Below, one piece after another: positions 1 through 6,641 of a stretch of 7,059 nucleotides of DNA. Position 1 is the first letter of the stretch. Each line of letters opens with the position of its first letter. The stretch comes from Candidatus Sodaliphilus limicaballi (lineage in GTDB: Bacteria > Bacteroidota > Bacteroidia > Bacteroidales > Muribaculaceae): NCBI GenBank assembly GCA_018065815.1, contig JAGHSP010000365.1, positions 1 through 7,059 on the forward strand. Direction: 5' to 3'. The position numbers were made by a program, and so were the translations under genes. The notes under the pieces are model-generated. The model did no database searches and had not been told where the DNA came from. It was given only the letters and a program-made list of their open reading frames with translations.

Positions 1-30
1 GAGTACTTTTGTAAAAAAAAGATTGAATAA
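1..30 (+). CDS. Possible 3' tail of an upstream gene (partial)
   Basis: Reading from base 1, ten codons spell EYFCKKKIE followed by TAA at 28-30. The final A of that stop is also the A of the next gene's ATG, giving a TAATG junction typical of tightly coupled bacterial genes. The other two forward frames do not end in such a junction. Only nine residues are visible, so neither the family nor the reality of the gene can be established. If real, the permease that follows is co-transcribed with it and its promoter lies outside the window. Confidence 0.35.
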   Translation, partial: EYFCKKKIE

Positions 31-1283
31 TGAATTTTGAACTTTTCATTGCTAGCAGACTAAAGTTGAACAAATCGTCCGATGCCGGAAGCCCTGGCAT
101 GAATATCGCTTTGCTGGGCATCATATTGGCAGTGGTTGTGATGATTCTCTCGCTGGCTATTGTCATGGGGTTTAAAAACGAGATAACCGGCAAGATTTTC
201 CAACTGGATCCTCACCTGCGTGTGACAAACGCTGCTCTCGGCCTGGATGAAAACTACAGCACGGTCAACGGGCGAGACATATGCGAGGCCATTGTTGCCG
301 ATGGCGATTTTTCGAACAAGATACACTCTATAAGCCTCATTGCCGAAAAACCTGCTATACTGAAAACCGATGATAACTTCATGGGGGTACAATATCGAGG
401 CGTTGACAATCGGTTTGACTGGACCTACCTGGAGTCTCGCATCGTTGAGGGACGTGTGCCTTGTCTTGCCGATAGTGCCAACGTGTCAGAAATCATTATC
501 TCGCAAGTAGTTGCTAACTCGTTGAATCTCAAAAACGGGGATAAGGTGCTCACCTATTTTATTGATAATGACGTCAAGGTGAGAAATTCTTGCATTGTGG
601 GCATTTACAGCACTGACTTTGAGGAGTTTGACAAGTCTATTATATTGGGCAACATAGCATTGTTGCAGAATGTCAACGGGTGGCATGGCGATATAGGTAA
701 CTATGTGGGGATTAACCTGAAAGACGTTGGCAAGGCGGGTACTGATGCCTATGCCCTATTCTCTACATTGGCACAGGATTGTTATAATAAGGAAGGTAAT
801 ACTCTGCACAATGTGTCTAACACATTTAATAATAATGTGTCATTTTTCTCCTGGCTATCTATGCTTGATATGAATGTTGTTATCATATTGGTGTTGATGA
901 TGATAGTCTCTGGGTTTACCTTGATCTCGGCACTTCTCATGATCATCCTTGAACGCATCAAGATGATAGGCACGCTCAAAGCCTTGGGGTGCACCAATGG
1001 TTCGATACGTCGCATATTTATTTTGCTAACCCAAAAAATCATATTCAAGGCGCTGGTCATAGGTGACGTAATAGGGCTGGGGCTTGCGCTTATACAACAG
1101 TATTTCCATGTGATAAAACTCAATGCCGAGGTTTATTACATGCCTTATGTGCCCATTAGCTTGGATGTGTGGTCGATAGTCATTCTAAATGTTGCAGTTA
1201 TAGTGGCTTCTTACGTGACGCTGGTAGGTCCCAGTTACATCATCTCAACTATCAAGCCTACTGCTACAATGAGATTTGATTGA
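30..1283 (+). CDS. FtsX-like ABC transporter permease, LolC/LolE type
   Basis: Inner-membrane permease of the FtsX/MacB_PCD class. In the Lol system such proteins lift lipoproteins out of the inner membrane, driven by the ATPase LolD. The 417 residues show the expected plan: a cytoplasmic start (MNFELFIASRL), one membrane helix at about 24-47, a long periplasmic domain to about 280, then three helices near 282-307, 330-356 and 380-402. The stretch ERIKMIGTLKALG (308-320) is the cytoplasmic coupling-helix motif that contacts the ATPase, and the protein ends in the family-typical KPTATMRFD. Length fits the family. The ATG overlaps a possible upstream stop by one base. No LolD-like ATPase is in the window, so the partner must be encoded elsewhere. 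Family assignment is firm; lipoprotein release as the substrate is inferred, since related permeases have other roles. Confidence 0.88.
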   Translation: MNFELFIASRLKLNKSSDAGSPGMNIALLGIILAVVVMILSLAIVMGFKNEITGKIFQLDPHLRVTNAALGLDENYSTVNGRDICEAIVADGDFSNKIHSISLIAEKPAILKTDDNFMGVQYRGVDNRFDWTYLESRIVEGRVPCLADSANVSEIIISQVVANSLNLKNGDKVLTYFIDNDVKVRNSCIVGIYSTDFEEFDKSIILGNIALLQNVNGWHGDIGNYVGINLKDVGKAGTDAYALFSTLAQDCYNKEGNTLHNVSNTFNNNVSFFSWLSMLDMNVVIILVLMMIVSGFTLISALLMIILERIKMIGTLKALGCTNGSIRRIFILLTQKIIFKALVIGDVIGLGLALIQQYFHVIKLNAEVYYMPYVPISLDVWSIVILNVAVIVASYVTLVGPSYIISTIKPTATMRFD

Positions 1284-2391
1284 CAAGCGTTGCCACTGCA
1301 TTTTGCATGTTTCGCTTGGCTGTTGCGGGTTTTATTGCGTCATTAAGCAGCATCTCCGCAGGGGTTATTGCTGCTGCATAAATAAACCCCGCTTCAAGGA
1401 ATTTCTTGTGGCAACTCATGCCGCCAGAGAGTAGAATTGCGGGAATCCCATGCCTGCGTGCGCGCGTCAATATAGCATAGGGGATTTTGCCCATTAAGGT
1501 CTGTTCATCGCTTCTCCCCTCCCCTGTGATTATCATGCTTGCGCCTTTGATTGTGTCGTCAAATCGGTTAGCCTCGAGAATGATGTCAGCGCCAGCTCTG
1601 AAAGCGCATTTGAAAAACGCGAGGAAAGCAAACCCCAGCCCGCCAGCGGCACCTGCGCCGGGCGTGCACGAATGATCGGTCCATAAAGTGTTTGCCACGA
1701 AATTGCTGAACCTGCGGGTTGCCTCGTCGAGCGACAAAGCAATCTCGCGTGTAGCGCCTTTCTGCTGCCCGTAAACCATTGCAGCCCCCGACAATCCGCA
1801 TAGCGGGTTGCTAACGTCGCTTGCAATAATCACATCCATGCTATGGATGATGATGTCTAGCAATGGCGATGACTCAATTCGGGCTATTTTGCCGATGTTT
1901 TCGCCACAAGCAGTCACTTTGCAGCCAGCGGCGTCAAGAAACCTCACCCCCAGAGCTTCGAGCATGCCAGTCCCGACGTCGTGGGTAGCAGTGCCGCCGA
2001 GCCCAATTATTGCTCTCTTGCATCCCTTTTCATAGCAATACTTTATCATATCCCCCACTCCATGAGTGGTCGAGCGGAGCAAGTTGCGTTTGTCTGGGGG
2101 TGTTATGGTTAACCCACAAGCTTGTGCCGACTCGATAATTGCGGTGTCGCCATTATCAATAAATGCGATTGTTGCGTTGGTTGTAGTGTTCAGGAATGGA
2201 CCATTTACTTCGATTGTCTCGGTAGTGCTGTGCTCAAAGCAGGAGATAAAACCCTCTCCCCCGTCGCTCACCGGCATCGCTAGACATTCGCACGAAGGAA
2301 CCGTTGCTTTCAGGGCATTGCTCACAGCACTGCATGCCTCTCTCGACGACATGCACCCCTTGAATGAGTCCATCGCAACGACTATTTTCAT
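1264..2391 (-). CDS. glxK: Glycerate kinase (GlxK/GarK family)
   Basis: Cytoplasmic kinase that phosphorylates D-glycerate with ATP, in this family usually at the 2-position, feeding it into lower glycolysis. The 375-residue length is normal. Family motifs in order: DSFKG (8-12), SDGGEG (42-47), GLGGTATHDVGTGM (130-143), SDVSNPLCG (191-199), PGAGAAGGLG (244-253), TGEGRSDEQT (289-298), GKIP (301-304) and SGG (322-324). The third motif is more often GGSATNDGG, so His137 and Val139 depart from the usual Asn and Gly. The ATG overlaps the stop of the CBM9-like gene in an ATGA, with no Shine-Dalgarno upstream, which suggests translational coupling. The 3' end runs 20 bases into the convergent permease gene. 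Family is secure; the exact phosphorylation position (2 or 3) is taken from the family, not read from the sequence. Confidence 0.93.
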   Translation of the reverse strand: MKIVVAMDSFKGCMSSREACSAVSNALKATVPSCECLAMPVSDGGEGFISCFEHSTTETIEVNGPFLNTTTNATIAFIDNGDTAIIESAQACGLTITPPDKRNLLRSTTHGVGDMIKYCYEKGCKRAIIGLGGTATHDVGTGMLEALGVRFLDAAGCKVTACGENIGKIARIESSPLLDIIIHSMDVIIASDVSNPLCGLSGAAMVYGQQKGATREIALSLDEATRRFSNFVANTLWTDHSCTPGAGAAGGLGFAFLAFFKCAFRAGADIILEANRFDDTIKGASMIITGEGRSDEQTLMGKIPYAILTRARRHGIPAILLSGGMSCHKKFLEAGFIYAAAITPAEMLLNDAIKPATAKRNMQNAVATLVNQISL

Positions 2392-3032
2392 TCTAATATG
2401 AGTTTGCCGAAAAATTGCGGACAGTGGAAATTAGGCTTCTCTGTTTTTATGGGGCTCCACGACACATAATGAGGATGACTTGTCTTGTCGGCGCACTTAT
2501 AGAAATTGGCCATTATATATTCGGGAAAAGCGTCTGGACTCACGCCTATAAGGTCCATAGGTATGGCTATTGTCAATGACCAAGTGTGAATGCCGTGTTT
2601 CTCGTCAAAAGGATTAAATCCACACGAAGGGAAACGCTTGATTGATGCGATTTGTTCGTCGTTTAGCCTCACAGCATCCGGTCTGGCGATGCGATGGCTA
2701 GCGTTAACCGTACCTATGCAGTTGAACTCAAAGTTCCAGTACTCGGGGCTTCCGGGTACTTGCAGGAAGAATTCTACACAACTGTCCTGGGCCACGGGGC
2801 TCAGATTTGCGTGATTCACAGCCTTGAGGTCCTCACCGCACACATTAAACCGCACGTAGATGTGCTGCGAGTCGTGGGCTATTGAAAATGACGTGAGTGG
2901 AGAGTAAGAGTGGATTTCGGGCCAGTTCACGCAGCCGATGCTATGTTGCTGCAAATTTGTCAACTTGTTGTCAATAGCAGAGATTGACAACTCTTTCAAT
3001 TCCTCAATGCGTGAAACAACTAGAGATTTCAT
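2388..3032 (-). CDS. CBM9-like carbohydrate-binding family protein, function unknown
   Basis: This 214-residue protein resembles the small stand-alone CBM9-like proteins common in Bacteroidota. Supporting features are a beta-rich pattern with the acidic strand AQDSCVEFFL (81-90), WNFEFNCIGT (99-108), WSLTIAIP (151-158), MANFYKCAD (174-182) and the closing YVSWSPI...NFHCPQFFGKLILE (189-214). The last two are the most characteristic part of the group. The N-terminus MKSLVVSRIEELKEL has no signal peptide or lipobox, so the protein looks cytoplasmic, which is odd for a polysaccharide binder. It starts 19 bases after the LysE-family stop, and its own stop overlaps the glycerate kinase start by 4 bases, so it belongs to a three-gene operon. 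Sugar binding is inferred from family resemblance only; ligand and role are unknown. Confidence 0.78.
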   Translation of the reverse strand: MKSLVVSRIEELKELSISAIDNKLTNLQQHSIGCVNWPEIHSYSPLTSFSIAHDSQHIYVRFNVCGEDLKAVNHANLSPVAQDSCVEFFLQVPGSPEYWNFEFNCIGTVNASHRIARPDAVRLNDEQIASIKRFPSCGFNPFDEKHGIHTWSLTIAIPMDLIGVSPDAFPEYIMANFYKCADKTSHPHYVSWSPIKTEKPNFHCPQFFGKLILE

Positions 3033-3051
3033 TCTCTACGATTTTGTAGGG

Positions 3052-3690
3052 TTAAAAGGTTATGAGTCCTGCCGCATTAGCAATGCCATAAAGCGACATG
3101 GCTAGCAATATCGAGCCCATCACACGATTAATCTTTATCATGCTCTTGATATTGAACTGTGAGCGCACCTTATCGACGGCATAAGTGATAACCGCCCACC
3201 ACAGCATAGCGCCCAGCGCAATAAACACGTAACCGATTATTATACCGTAGAATGGTATGTCGCTGCTAGGGAAGGAGAAGCGTGCGAATAGCGGAAATAT
3301 CAAGAACAGGATGAGGGGATTTGATACCGTGAACAGGAATCCTGTGATCATGTCACGAGTGGGATTGACGTTTACCTCTGAATCTTTCACGCGATTCACT
3401 GGATTGTGTATGATCATGTATAAGGCATATATGACCAGAATCACGCTTCCCACAATCTGCAGTACCTTGGAGTTTGTTTCGATAAATTGCGTCACTACCG
3501 AGATTCCTAGTCCACCCAGCAGGCAGTAAAATATATCGGAAACAGCGGCACCTATACCAGTATATAAACCAGAGCTGCGACCTTTATTGAGTGTGCGCTG
3601 AACGCACAAAATCCCAATAGGCCCCATCGGAGCCGAGAGTATGACTCCAATCGAAATGCACCCGATTATTATTGATATAAGTTGTTCCAA
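3052..3690 (-). CDS. LysE/RhtB-family small-molecule exporter
   Basis: Inner-membrane exporter of the LysE superfamily, whose members expel amino acids or related small molecules. The 212 residues carry six likely membrane helices, near 4-29, 40-68, 75-95, 115-137, 147-170 and 188-208. The first helix contains the family signature SAPMGPIG (19-26), followed by QRTLNKGR. The segment GFLFTVSNPLILFL (117-130) holds the conserved Asn-Pro in the fourth helix. The start codon is TTG: a stop lies seven codons upstream with no ATG between, and starting here gives the expected short N-terminal lead into helix 1. It is the first gene of an operon with the CBM9-like protein and glycerate kinase, and a promoter fits about 24 bases upstream. 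The substrate cannot be read from the sequence. Confidence 0.88.
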   Translation of the reverse strand: MEQLISIIIGCISIGVILSAPMGPIGILCVQRTLNKGRSSGLYTGIGAAVSDIFYCLLGGLGISVVTQFIETNSKVLQIVGSVILVIYALYMIIHNPVNRVKDSEVNVNPTRDMITGFLFTVSNPLILFLIFPLFARFSFPSSDIPFYGIIIGYVFIALGAMLWWAVITYAVDKVRSQFNIKSMIKINRVMGSILLAMSLYGIANAAGLITF

Positions 3691-3713
3691 AATTCTAATT
3701 TCAAAATATCATA

Positions 3714-3744
3714 CAAAATTACAAAATTTTGCGTGAATAATAAA
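3714..3744 (-). promoter_or_regulatory. Bacteroidota-type promoter for the LysE-CBM9-glycerate kinase operon
   Basis: On the minus strand, TAATTTTG (3721-3714) matches the -7 consensus TAnnTTTG of the primary Bacteroidota sigma factor. Nineteen bases upstream lies TTTA (3744-3741), a three-of-four match to the -33 TTTG box. Transcription would begin near 3705-3709, leaving a leader of roughly 15-20 bases before the TTG start at 3690. The -7 box falls within two adjacent copies of ACAAAATT (plus strand, 3713-3720 and 3721-3728). AT-rich sequence makes chance matches easy, but position and spacing are right. Confidence 0.55.
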
Positions 3745-3773
3745 ATGTTTTGACAACAATTAATGTTTTTTCT

Positions 3774-3789
3774 TCGCAAGGGCTCGCGA
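3774..3789 (-). other. Short GC-rich hairpin downstream of the chromate transporter genes
   Basis: Minus strand TCGCGA-GCCC-TTGCGA can fold into a six-pair stem (one G-U pair) with a four-base loop. It overlaps an eight-base perfect palindrome, CTCGCGAG, at 3783-3790. It sits about 45 bases after the stop of the last chromate transporter gene, where a transcript end is expected. However, it is followed on that strand by AGAAAAAAC rather than a T tract, so it is not a standard intrinsic terminator. It is the only GC-rich patch in an otherwise AT-rich gap (3691-3833). It may be a 3'-end stabilising hairpin, an operator, or chance. Confidence 0.25.
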
Positions 3790-3833
3790 GAGTGTCTATT
3801 CAAAAAGTGAAAGTCAAGCGTTTTTCCCAAATA

Positions 3834-4373
3834 TCAAAAAACGAAATACCCGGTTATGCCTGCGCACACAATAACCCAAATGGGGTGAATGCGAGTGAAA
3901 TACACGACGCAGAAAGATGCTAGACAAATGAGTATCGACGCAATCCTTTCCATCGTCTCAACACCGAAGTTCTCGCTATTCATCAGCAACAATGCTGCCG
4001 AGGCTATAAGACCCACTACCACAGGCCGCAGCCCTGTCAAAGCACCCTTTATCAGCGCGCTGTCTTTGTGTTGGGAAATATAATGGCTAGACAGCAACAC
4101 TAACACAAACGGAGGAAGCACGACAGTGATAGTCGCCACAATTGACCCCCACACGCTTCCTGTGATCACATAACCAATGTAGGTCGCGCTATTAATTCCT
4201 ATGGGGCCTGGCGTCATCTGGGAAATCGCGACGATGTCGGTAAACATTTGGTTGCTTATCCATCCCGAATTTACCACCTCGCTCTGGATAAGCGACAGCA
4301 TCGCATACCCGCCGCCGAAACCGAACAGACCTATCTTCAGATATGCCCAGATCAATTTGATATACACGTTCAT
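3834..4373 (-). CDS. chrA: Chromate transporter (CHR family), second half-size subunit
   Basis: Inner-membrane protein of the CHR family in its short form, where two separately encoded halves of about 180-190 residues make one transporter. The 179 residues begin MNVYIKLIWAYLKIG and carry the family signatures FGFGGGYAM (17-25) and SQMTPGPIGINSATYIG (51-67), with hydrophobic stretches near 70-97, 113-131, 143-160 and 164-179. The first signature pairs with the C-terminal GLRP (114-117) found in the group. The ATG overlaps the previous gene's stop as ATGA, and AAAGGAGG lies just upstream, so the two halves are translationally coupled. Known family members export chromate, but many gut homologues have untested substrates. 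Family confidence is high, substrate confidence low. Confidence 0.9.
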   Translation of the reverse strand: MNVYIKLIWAYLKIGLFGFGGGYAMLSLIQSEVVNSGWISNQMFTDIVAISQMTPGPIGINSATYIGYVITGSVWGSIVATITVVLPPFVLVLLSSHYISQHKDSALIKGALTGLRPVVVGLIASAALLLMNSENFGVETMERIASILICLASFCVVYFTRIHPIWVIVCAGITGYFVF

Positions 4374-4936
4374 TTGCCGTCCTCCTTTCCTTTGAGTTTG
4401 GAGCGTGAATTAATAATCACACCCGCCACTGCTCCCATGACTATGTACAGGATGGGATTGGACACGACTGGCAGGCTTGAATATATTAATACAGCAACCG
4501 CAGCAGGGATAATTACCGTCTTCCATGTGATGCCAGAACTGCGCGCGGTAGTTATAACGGGCACAATTATCAATGCGACAACGGCCGGCCTGATGCCCTT
4601 GAAAACTTTGCTAATAATCTCGTTGTTCTTGATGGTGTCGGGAGTCAGGAACATAGCAATGAACAGTATGATGCAGAATGACGGCAAGATAGTGCCTAGC
4701 GCCGCGACAATGCTGCCTTTCAATCCTCGCAAATGGTCGCCTATCACTGTGGCTATGTTCACCGCAAGTATGCCTGGCATCGCCTGGGCCACGGCAAGCA
4801 GGTCGAGGAAATCCTCGGGGCTGATCCATTTGTATTTATCAACTATCTCGCGTTGGATTATCGATATCATAGCCCATCCGCCGCCGAAGGTGAACATCCC
4901 TATTTTGAAAAAGGAAAAAAATAGTTTCAGATACAT
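4370..4936 (-). CDS. chrA: Chromate transporter (CHR family), first half-size subunit
   Basis: Partner of the half-size CHR protein that follows it. From the chosen ATG it has 188 residues and starts MYLKLFFSFFKIGMF, aligning with the start of its partner. It carries FTFGGGWAM (15-23) and AQAMPGILAVNIATVIGDHLRG (50-71), then ALGTILPSF (79-87) and GIRP (114-117). The usual Pro-Gly-Pro of the second signature is Pro-Gly-Ile here, while the partner keeps Pro-Gly-Pro, so the halves are not interchangeable. Two upstream in-frame starts are possible: ATG at 4957 and TTG at 4969 would add 7 or 11 residues and overlap folC. The ATG at 4936 was chosen because it lies four bases after the folC stop and matches the partner's length before the glycine motif. 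Transport of chromate is a family-level inference. Confidence 0.87.
   Translation of the reverse strand: MYLKLFFSFFKIGMFTFGGGWAMISIIQREIVDKYKWISPEDFLDLLAVAQAMPGILAVNIATVIGDHLRGLKGSIVAALGTILPSFCIILFIAMFLTPDTIKNNEIISKVFKGIRPAVVALIIVPVITTARSSGITWKTVIIPAAVAVLIYSSLPVVSNPILYIVMGAVAGVIINSRSKLKGKEDGK
4381..4388 (-). promoter_or_regulatory. Strong Shine-Dalgarno for the second chromate transporter gene
   Basis: Minus strand AAAGGAGG lies seven bases before the ATG at 4373, inside the last codons of the preceding gene (Lys-Glu-Asp). It is a near-perfect match to the usual anti-Shine-Dalgarno tail of 16S rRNA. Most other starts in this window lack such a site, so this one stands out and supports translational coupling of the two transporter halves. 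Confidence 0.6.
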
Positions 4937-4940
4937 GGCC

Positions 4941-6239
4941 TTAATCGTGTTTAGCATCAATGTGAGCAAACATTTCGGCTAGCACATACATGCTGCCTCC
5001 CACATAAACAACATCTTTAGGTTTGGCGTTGTTAATAGCTGTCTCATAGGCGATAGCAACGTCGCTAAAACAATCTCCGAGTAATCCGCGTCGCTGGCAC
5101 ATCTCGGCTAGTTTTTCACTGCCCAGGGCTCGCGGTGTTGACGCTTGCGTGAAATAATAACGAGCACCTGTGGGCAATAATTCCAGGACGCTTTCCACAT
5201 CTTTATCGGCCATAAACCCAATGACGATGTGTAGTTGCTCGCACTTGAGAGTGTTGAGCTGGGCCATTGCGCACGACAAGCCTGCCACATTGTGCCCCGA
5301 GTCGCACACCACAAGCGGGGTGTCATTGACAACGGTCCACCTGCCCCTAAACGACGTGAGGGTGCATACTGTGGCAAACCCTTGTTTCACGGCGCTATCG
5401 TCTATTTTAACTCCTATTTCTTTGAGGACGTTGATTGCGGTGAGTGTGGTCAGGGCATTCTTTGCCTGATAGGTTCCTGTCAACTGGCATGAAATCACCC
5501 CATGCGAGCGTGTGGTCAGTTCCATTGACAAGGCCCCAGGCTCCACGTCTTCGATCTCATCGTGGTCTTGGGCAAAACACACCTGTGCTCCCACGGTTCT
5601 CGCGCAGTCGGCAAACACGGTGCGCAGCTCGTCATGGGCCTCGCCTATCACTACCGGCACTCCTGCCTTCATTATTCCGGCTTTCTCTCGTGCAATATCA
5701 GCAACAGTGTTGCCCAAGAAATCTGTATGGTCAAGCGAGATATTGGTAATCACGCTCATAATGGGAGTGATTATATTTGTGCTGTCGAGCCTTCCTCCTA
5801 GCCCCACTTCGATTACTGCAAAGTCAACATCACACTCTGCAAAATACTTGAAAGCCAGTGTGGTGGTAAGTTCAAAGAACGAAGGGTTCAAATCGTTTTC
5901 TTGCTGCTGGCAGTCATTGACAAATTCCACTACCCTGTTGTGAGGTATCGGTTTGCCATTCACCTTTATTCGTTCGGCAAAATCCACGAAATGCGGTGAA
6001 GTGTAAAGGCCCACTTTGTAACCTTGCGACTGAAGCACGGCGGCTAGAAGGTGTGACACCGATCCTTTGCCATTAGTGCCAGCCACGTGTATGGTCTTGT
6101 ATTTGCGATGCGGATTACCGTAAGCATTGTCTAATGCGATAGTGGTTTGCAATCCCGGCTTGTAGCCACCAGCACCTTGCCGTTCGAATGCGGGACGCTG
6201 GTTGAACAGGTAGTCAATCGCCTCGTCGTAGGTTTTCAT
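4941..6239 (-). CDS. folC: Folylpolyglutamate synthase / dihydrofolate synthase
   Basis: Cytoplasmic Mur-ligase-type enzyme that adds glutamate to folates and, in many bacteria, also makes dihydrofolate from dihydropteroate. The 432-residue length is typical. Visible motifs: the P-loop GTNGKGS (54-60), LYTSPH (78-83), EVGLGGRLDSTN (144-155), SLDHTDFLG (168-176), EKAGIMK (185-191) with the lysine region expected to be carbamylated, FRGRW (297-301), and DSGHN (313-317) that opens the C-terminal domain, followed by GFMADKD (341-347). The ATG follows the ridA stop by 12 bases, with TAGGGGAGCTGT immediately before it providing a moderate Shine-Dalgarno. The 3' end is four bases from the first chromate transporter start. 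Whether it has both activities cannot be decided by eye; a separate folP is not in the window. Confidence 0.95.
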   Translation of the reverse strand: MKTYDEAIDYLFNQRPAFERQGAGGYKPGLQTTIALDNAYGNPHRKYKTIHVAGTNGKGSVSHLLAAVLQSQGYKVGLYTSPHFVDFAERIKVNGKPIPHNRVVEFVNDCQQQENDLNPSFFELTTTLAFKYFAECDVDFAVIEVGLGGRLDSTNIITPIMSVITNISLDHTDFLGNTVADIAREKAGIMKAGVPVVIGEAHDELRTVFADCARTVGAQVCFAQDHDEIEDVEPGALSMELTTRSHGVISCQLTGTYQAKNALTTLTAINVLKEIGVKIDDSAVKQGFATVCTLTSFRGRWTVVNDTPLVVCDSGHNVAGLSCAMAQLNTLKCEQLHIVIGFMADKDVESVLELLPTGARYYFTQASTPRALGSEKLAEMCQRRGLLGDCFSDVAIAYETAINNAKPKDVVYVGGSMYVLAEMFAHIDAKHD

Positions 6240-6251
6240 ACAGCTCCCCTA

Positions 6252-6629
6252 TCAATCTAACACGGCTATCACGTCAAGCGACACGAGAGCCCCTTTGGCC
6301 ATTTCCTTCACTGCGACCGACGTGCGCGCTGGATAAGGCTCGCTGAACTCGGCTGCATACACGTCGTTCATCTGGCTGAACAGATACATCTCTTGCAAGT
6401 AAACCGTGGTCTTCACGACGTTGTCGAGCGTAGCACCGGCATCCGAGAGGATGTTGCGCACGTTGTCGATCACTTGCTTGGTTTGTTCTTGTATGGTCAA
6501 TGGTACCACGCCATTGTCGGGGTTCACCGGCATTTGTCCTGACACGAAGATGATGTTTCCGCACTTGATGGCATTGCTGTAAGCACCTATCTCAACCGGG
6601 GCCTGTTTTGCATTTATCTTCTCTTTCAT
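6252..6629 (-). CDS. ridA: RidA family enamine/imine deaminase (YjgF/YER057c/UK114)
   Basis: Small cytoplasmic protein, normally a trimer, that hydrolyses the reactive enamines and imines released by pyridoxal-phosphate enzymes such as threonine dehydratase. The 125 residues cover the whole family: APVEIGAYSNAI (10-21), IFVSGQMPVNP (27-37), VIDNVRNILSDAGATLDNVVKTTVYL (53-78) and EPYPARTSVAV (97-107). Arg102 corresponds to the substrate-carboxylate-binding Arg105 of the E. coli protein. The catalytic-pocket Glu120 position is Asp119 here (VSLDVIAV), and the usual GPYSQ is GAYSN, so it departs from typical archetypal RidA. It starts only 19 bases after the rnpB 3' end with no clear Shine-Dalgarno, and folC follows 12 bases later. 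Confidence 0.93.
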   Translation of the reverse strand: MKEKINAKQAPVEIGAYSNAIKCGNIIFVSGQMPVNPDNGVVPLTIQEQTKQVIDNVRNILSDAGATLDNVVKTTVYLQEMYLFSQMNDVYAAEFSEPYPARTSVAVKEMAKGALVSLDVIAVLD

Positions 6630-6641
6630 AGCGAATTAAAT

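Noticed and set aside
1533..1826. Long open frames overlapping the glycerate kinase gene in other frames on both strands.
   Set aside because: They are low-complexity, Arg/Ser/Pro-rich readings with no recognisable family, and the kinase reading carries every expected motif across the same bases.
3784..3833. Search for an intrinsic terminator after the chromate transporter genes.
   Set aside because: AAAAAC and CTTTTT segments here pair over only about five A-T bases. The GC-rich hairpin further on is followed by an A tract, not a T tract, on the transcribed strand.
3691..3833. The 143-base gap as a possible riboswitch, small RNA or mobile-element scar.
   Set aside because: It is mostly AT-rich with a promoter-like stretch and one short hairpin. 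There are no paired terminal repeats, no target duplication, and no riboswitch core that I recognise.
4248..4982. A 244-codon plus-strand open frame antisense to both chromate transporter genes.
   Set aside because: It is the shadow of two well-supported membrane-protein genes, has no recognisable domain, and has no promoter or ribosome site upstream.
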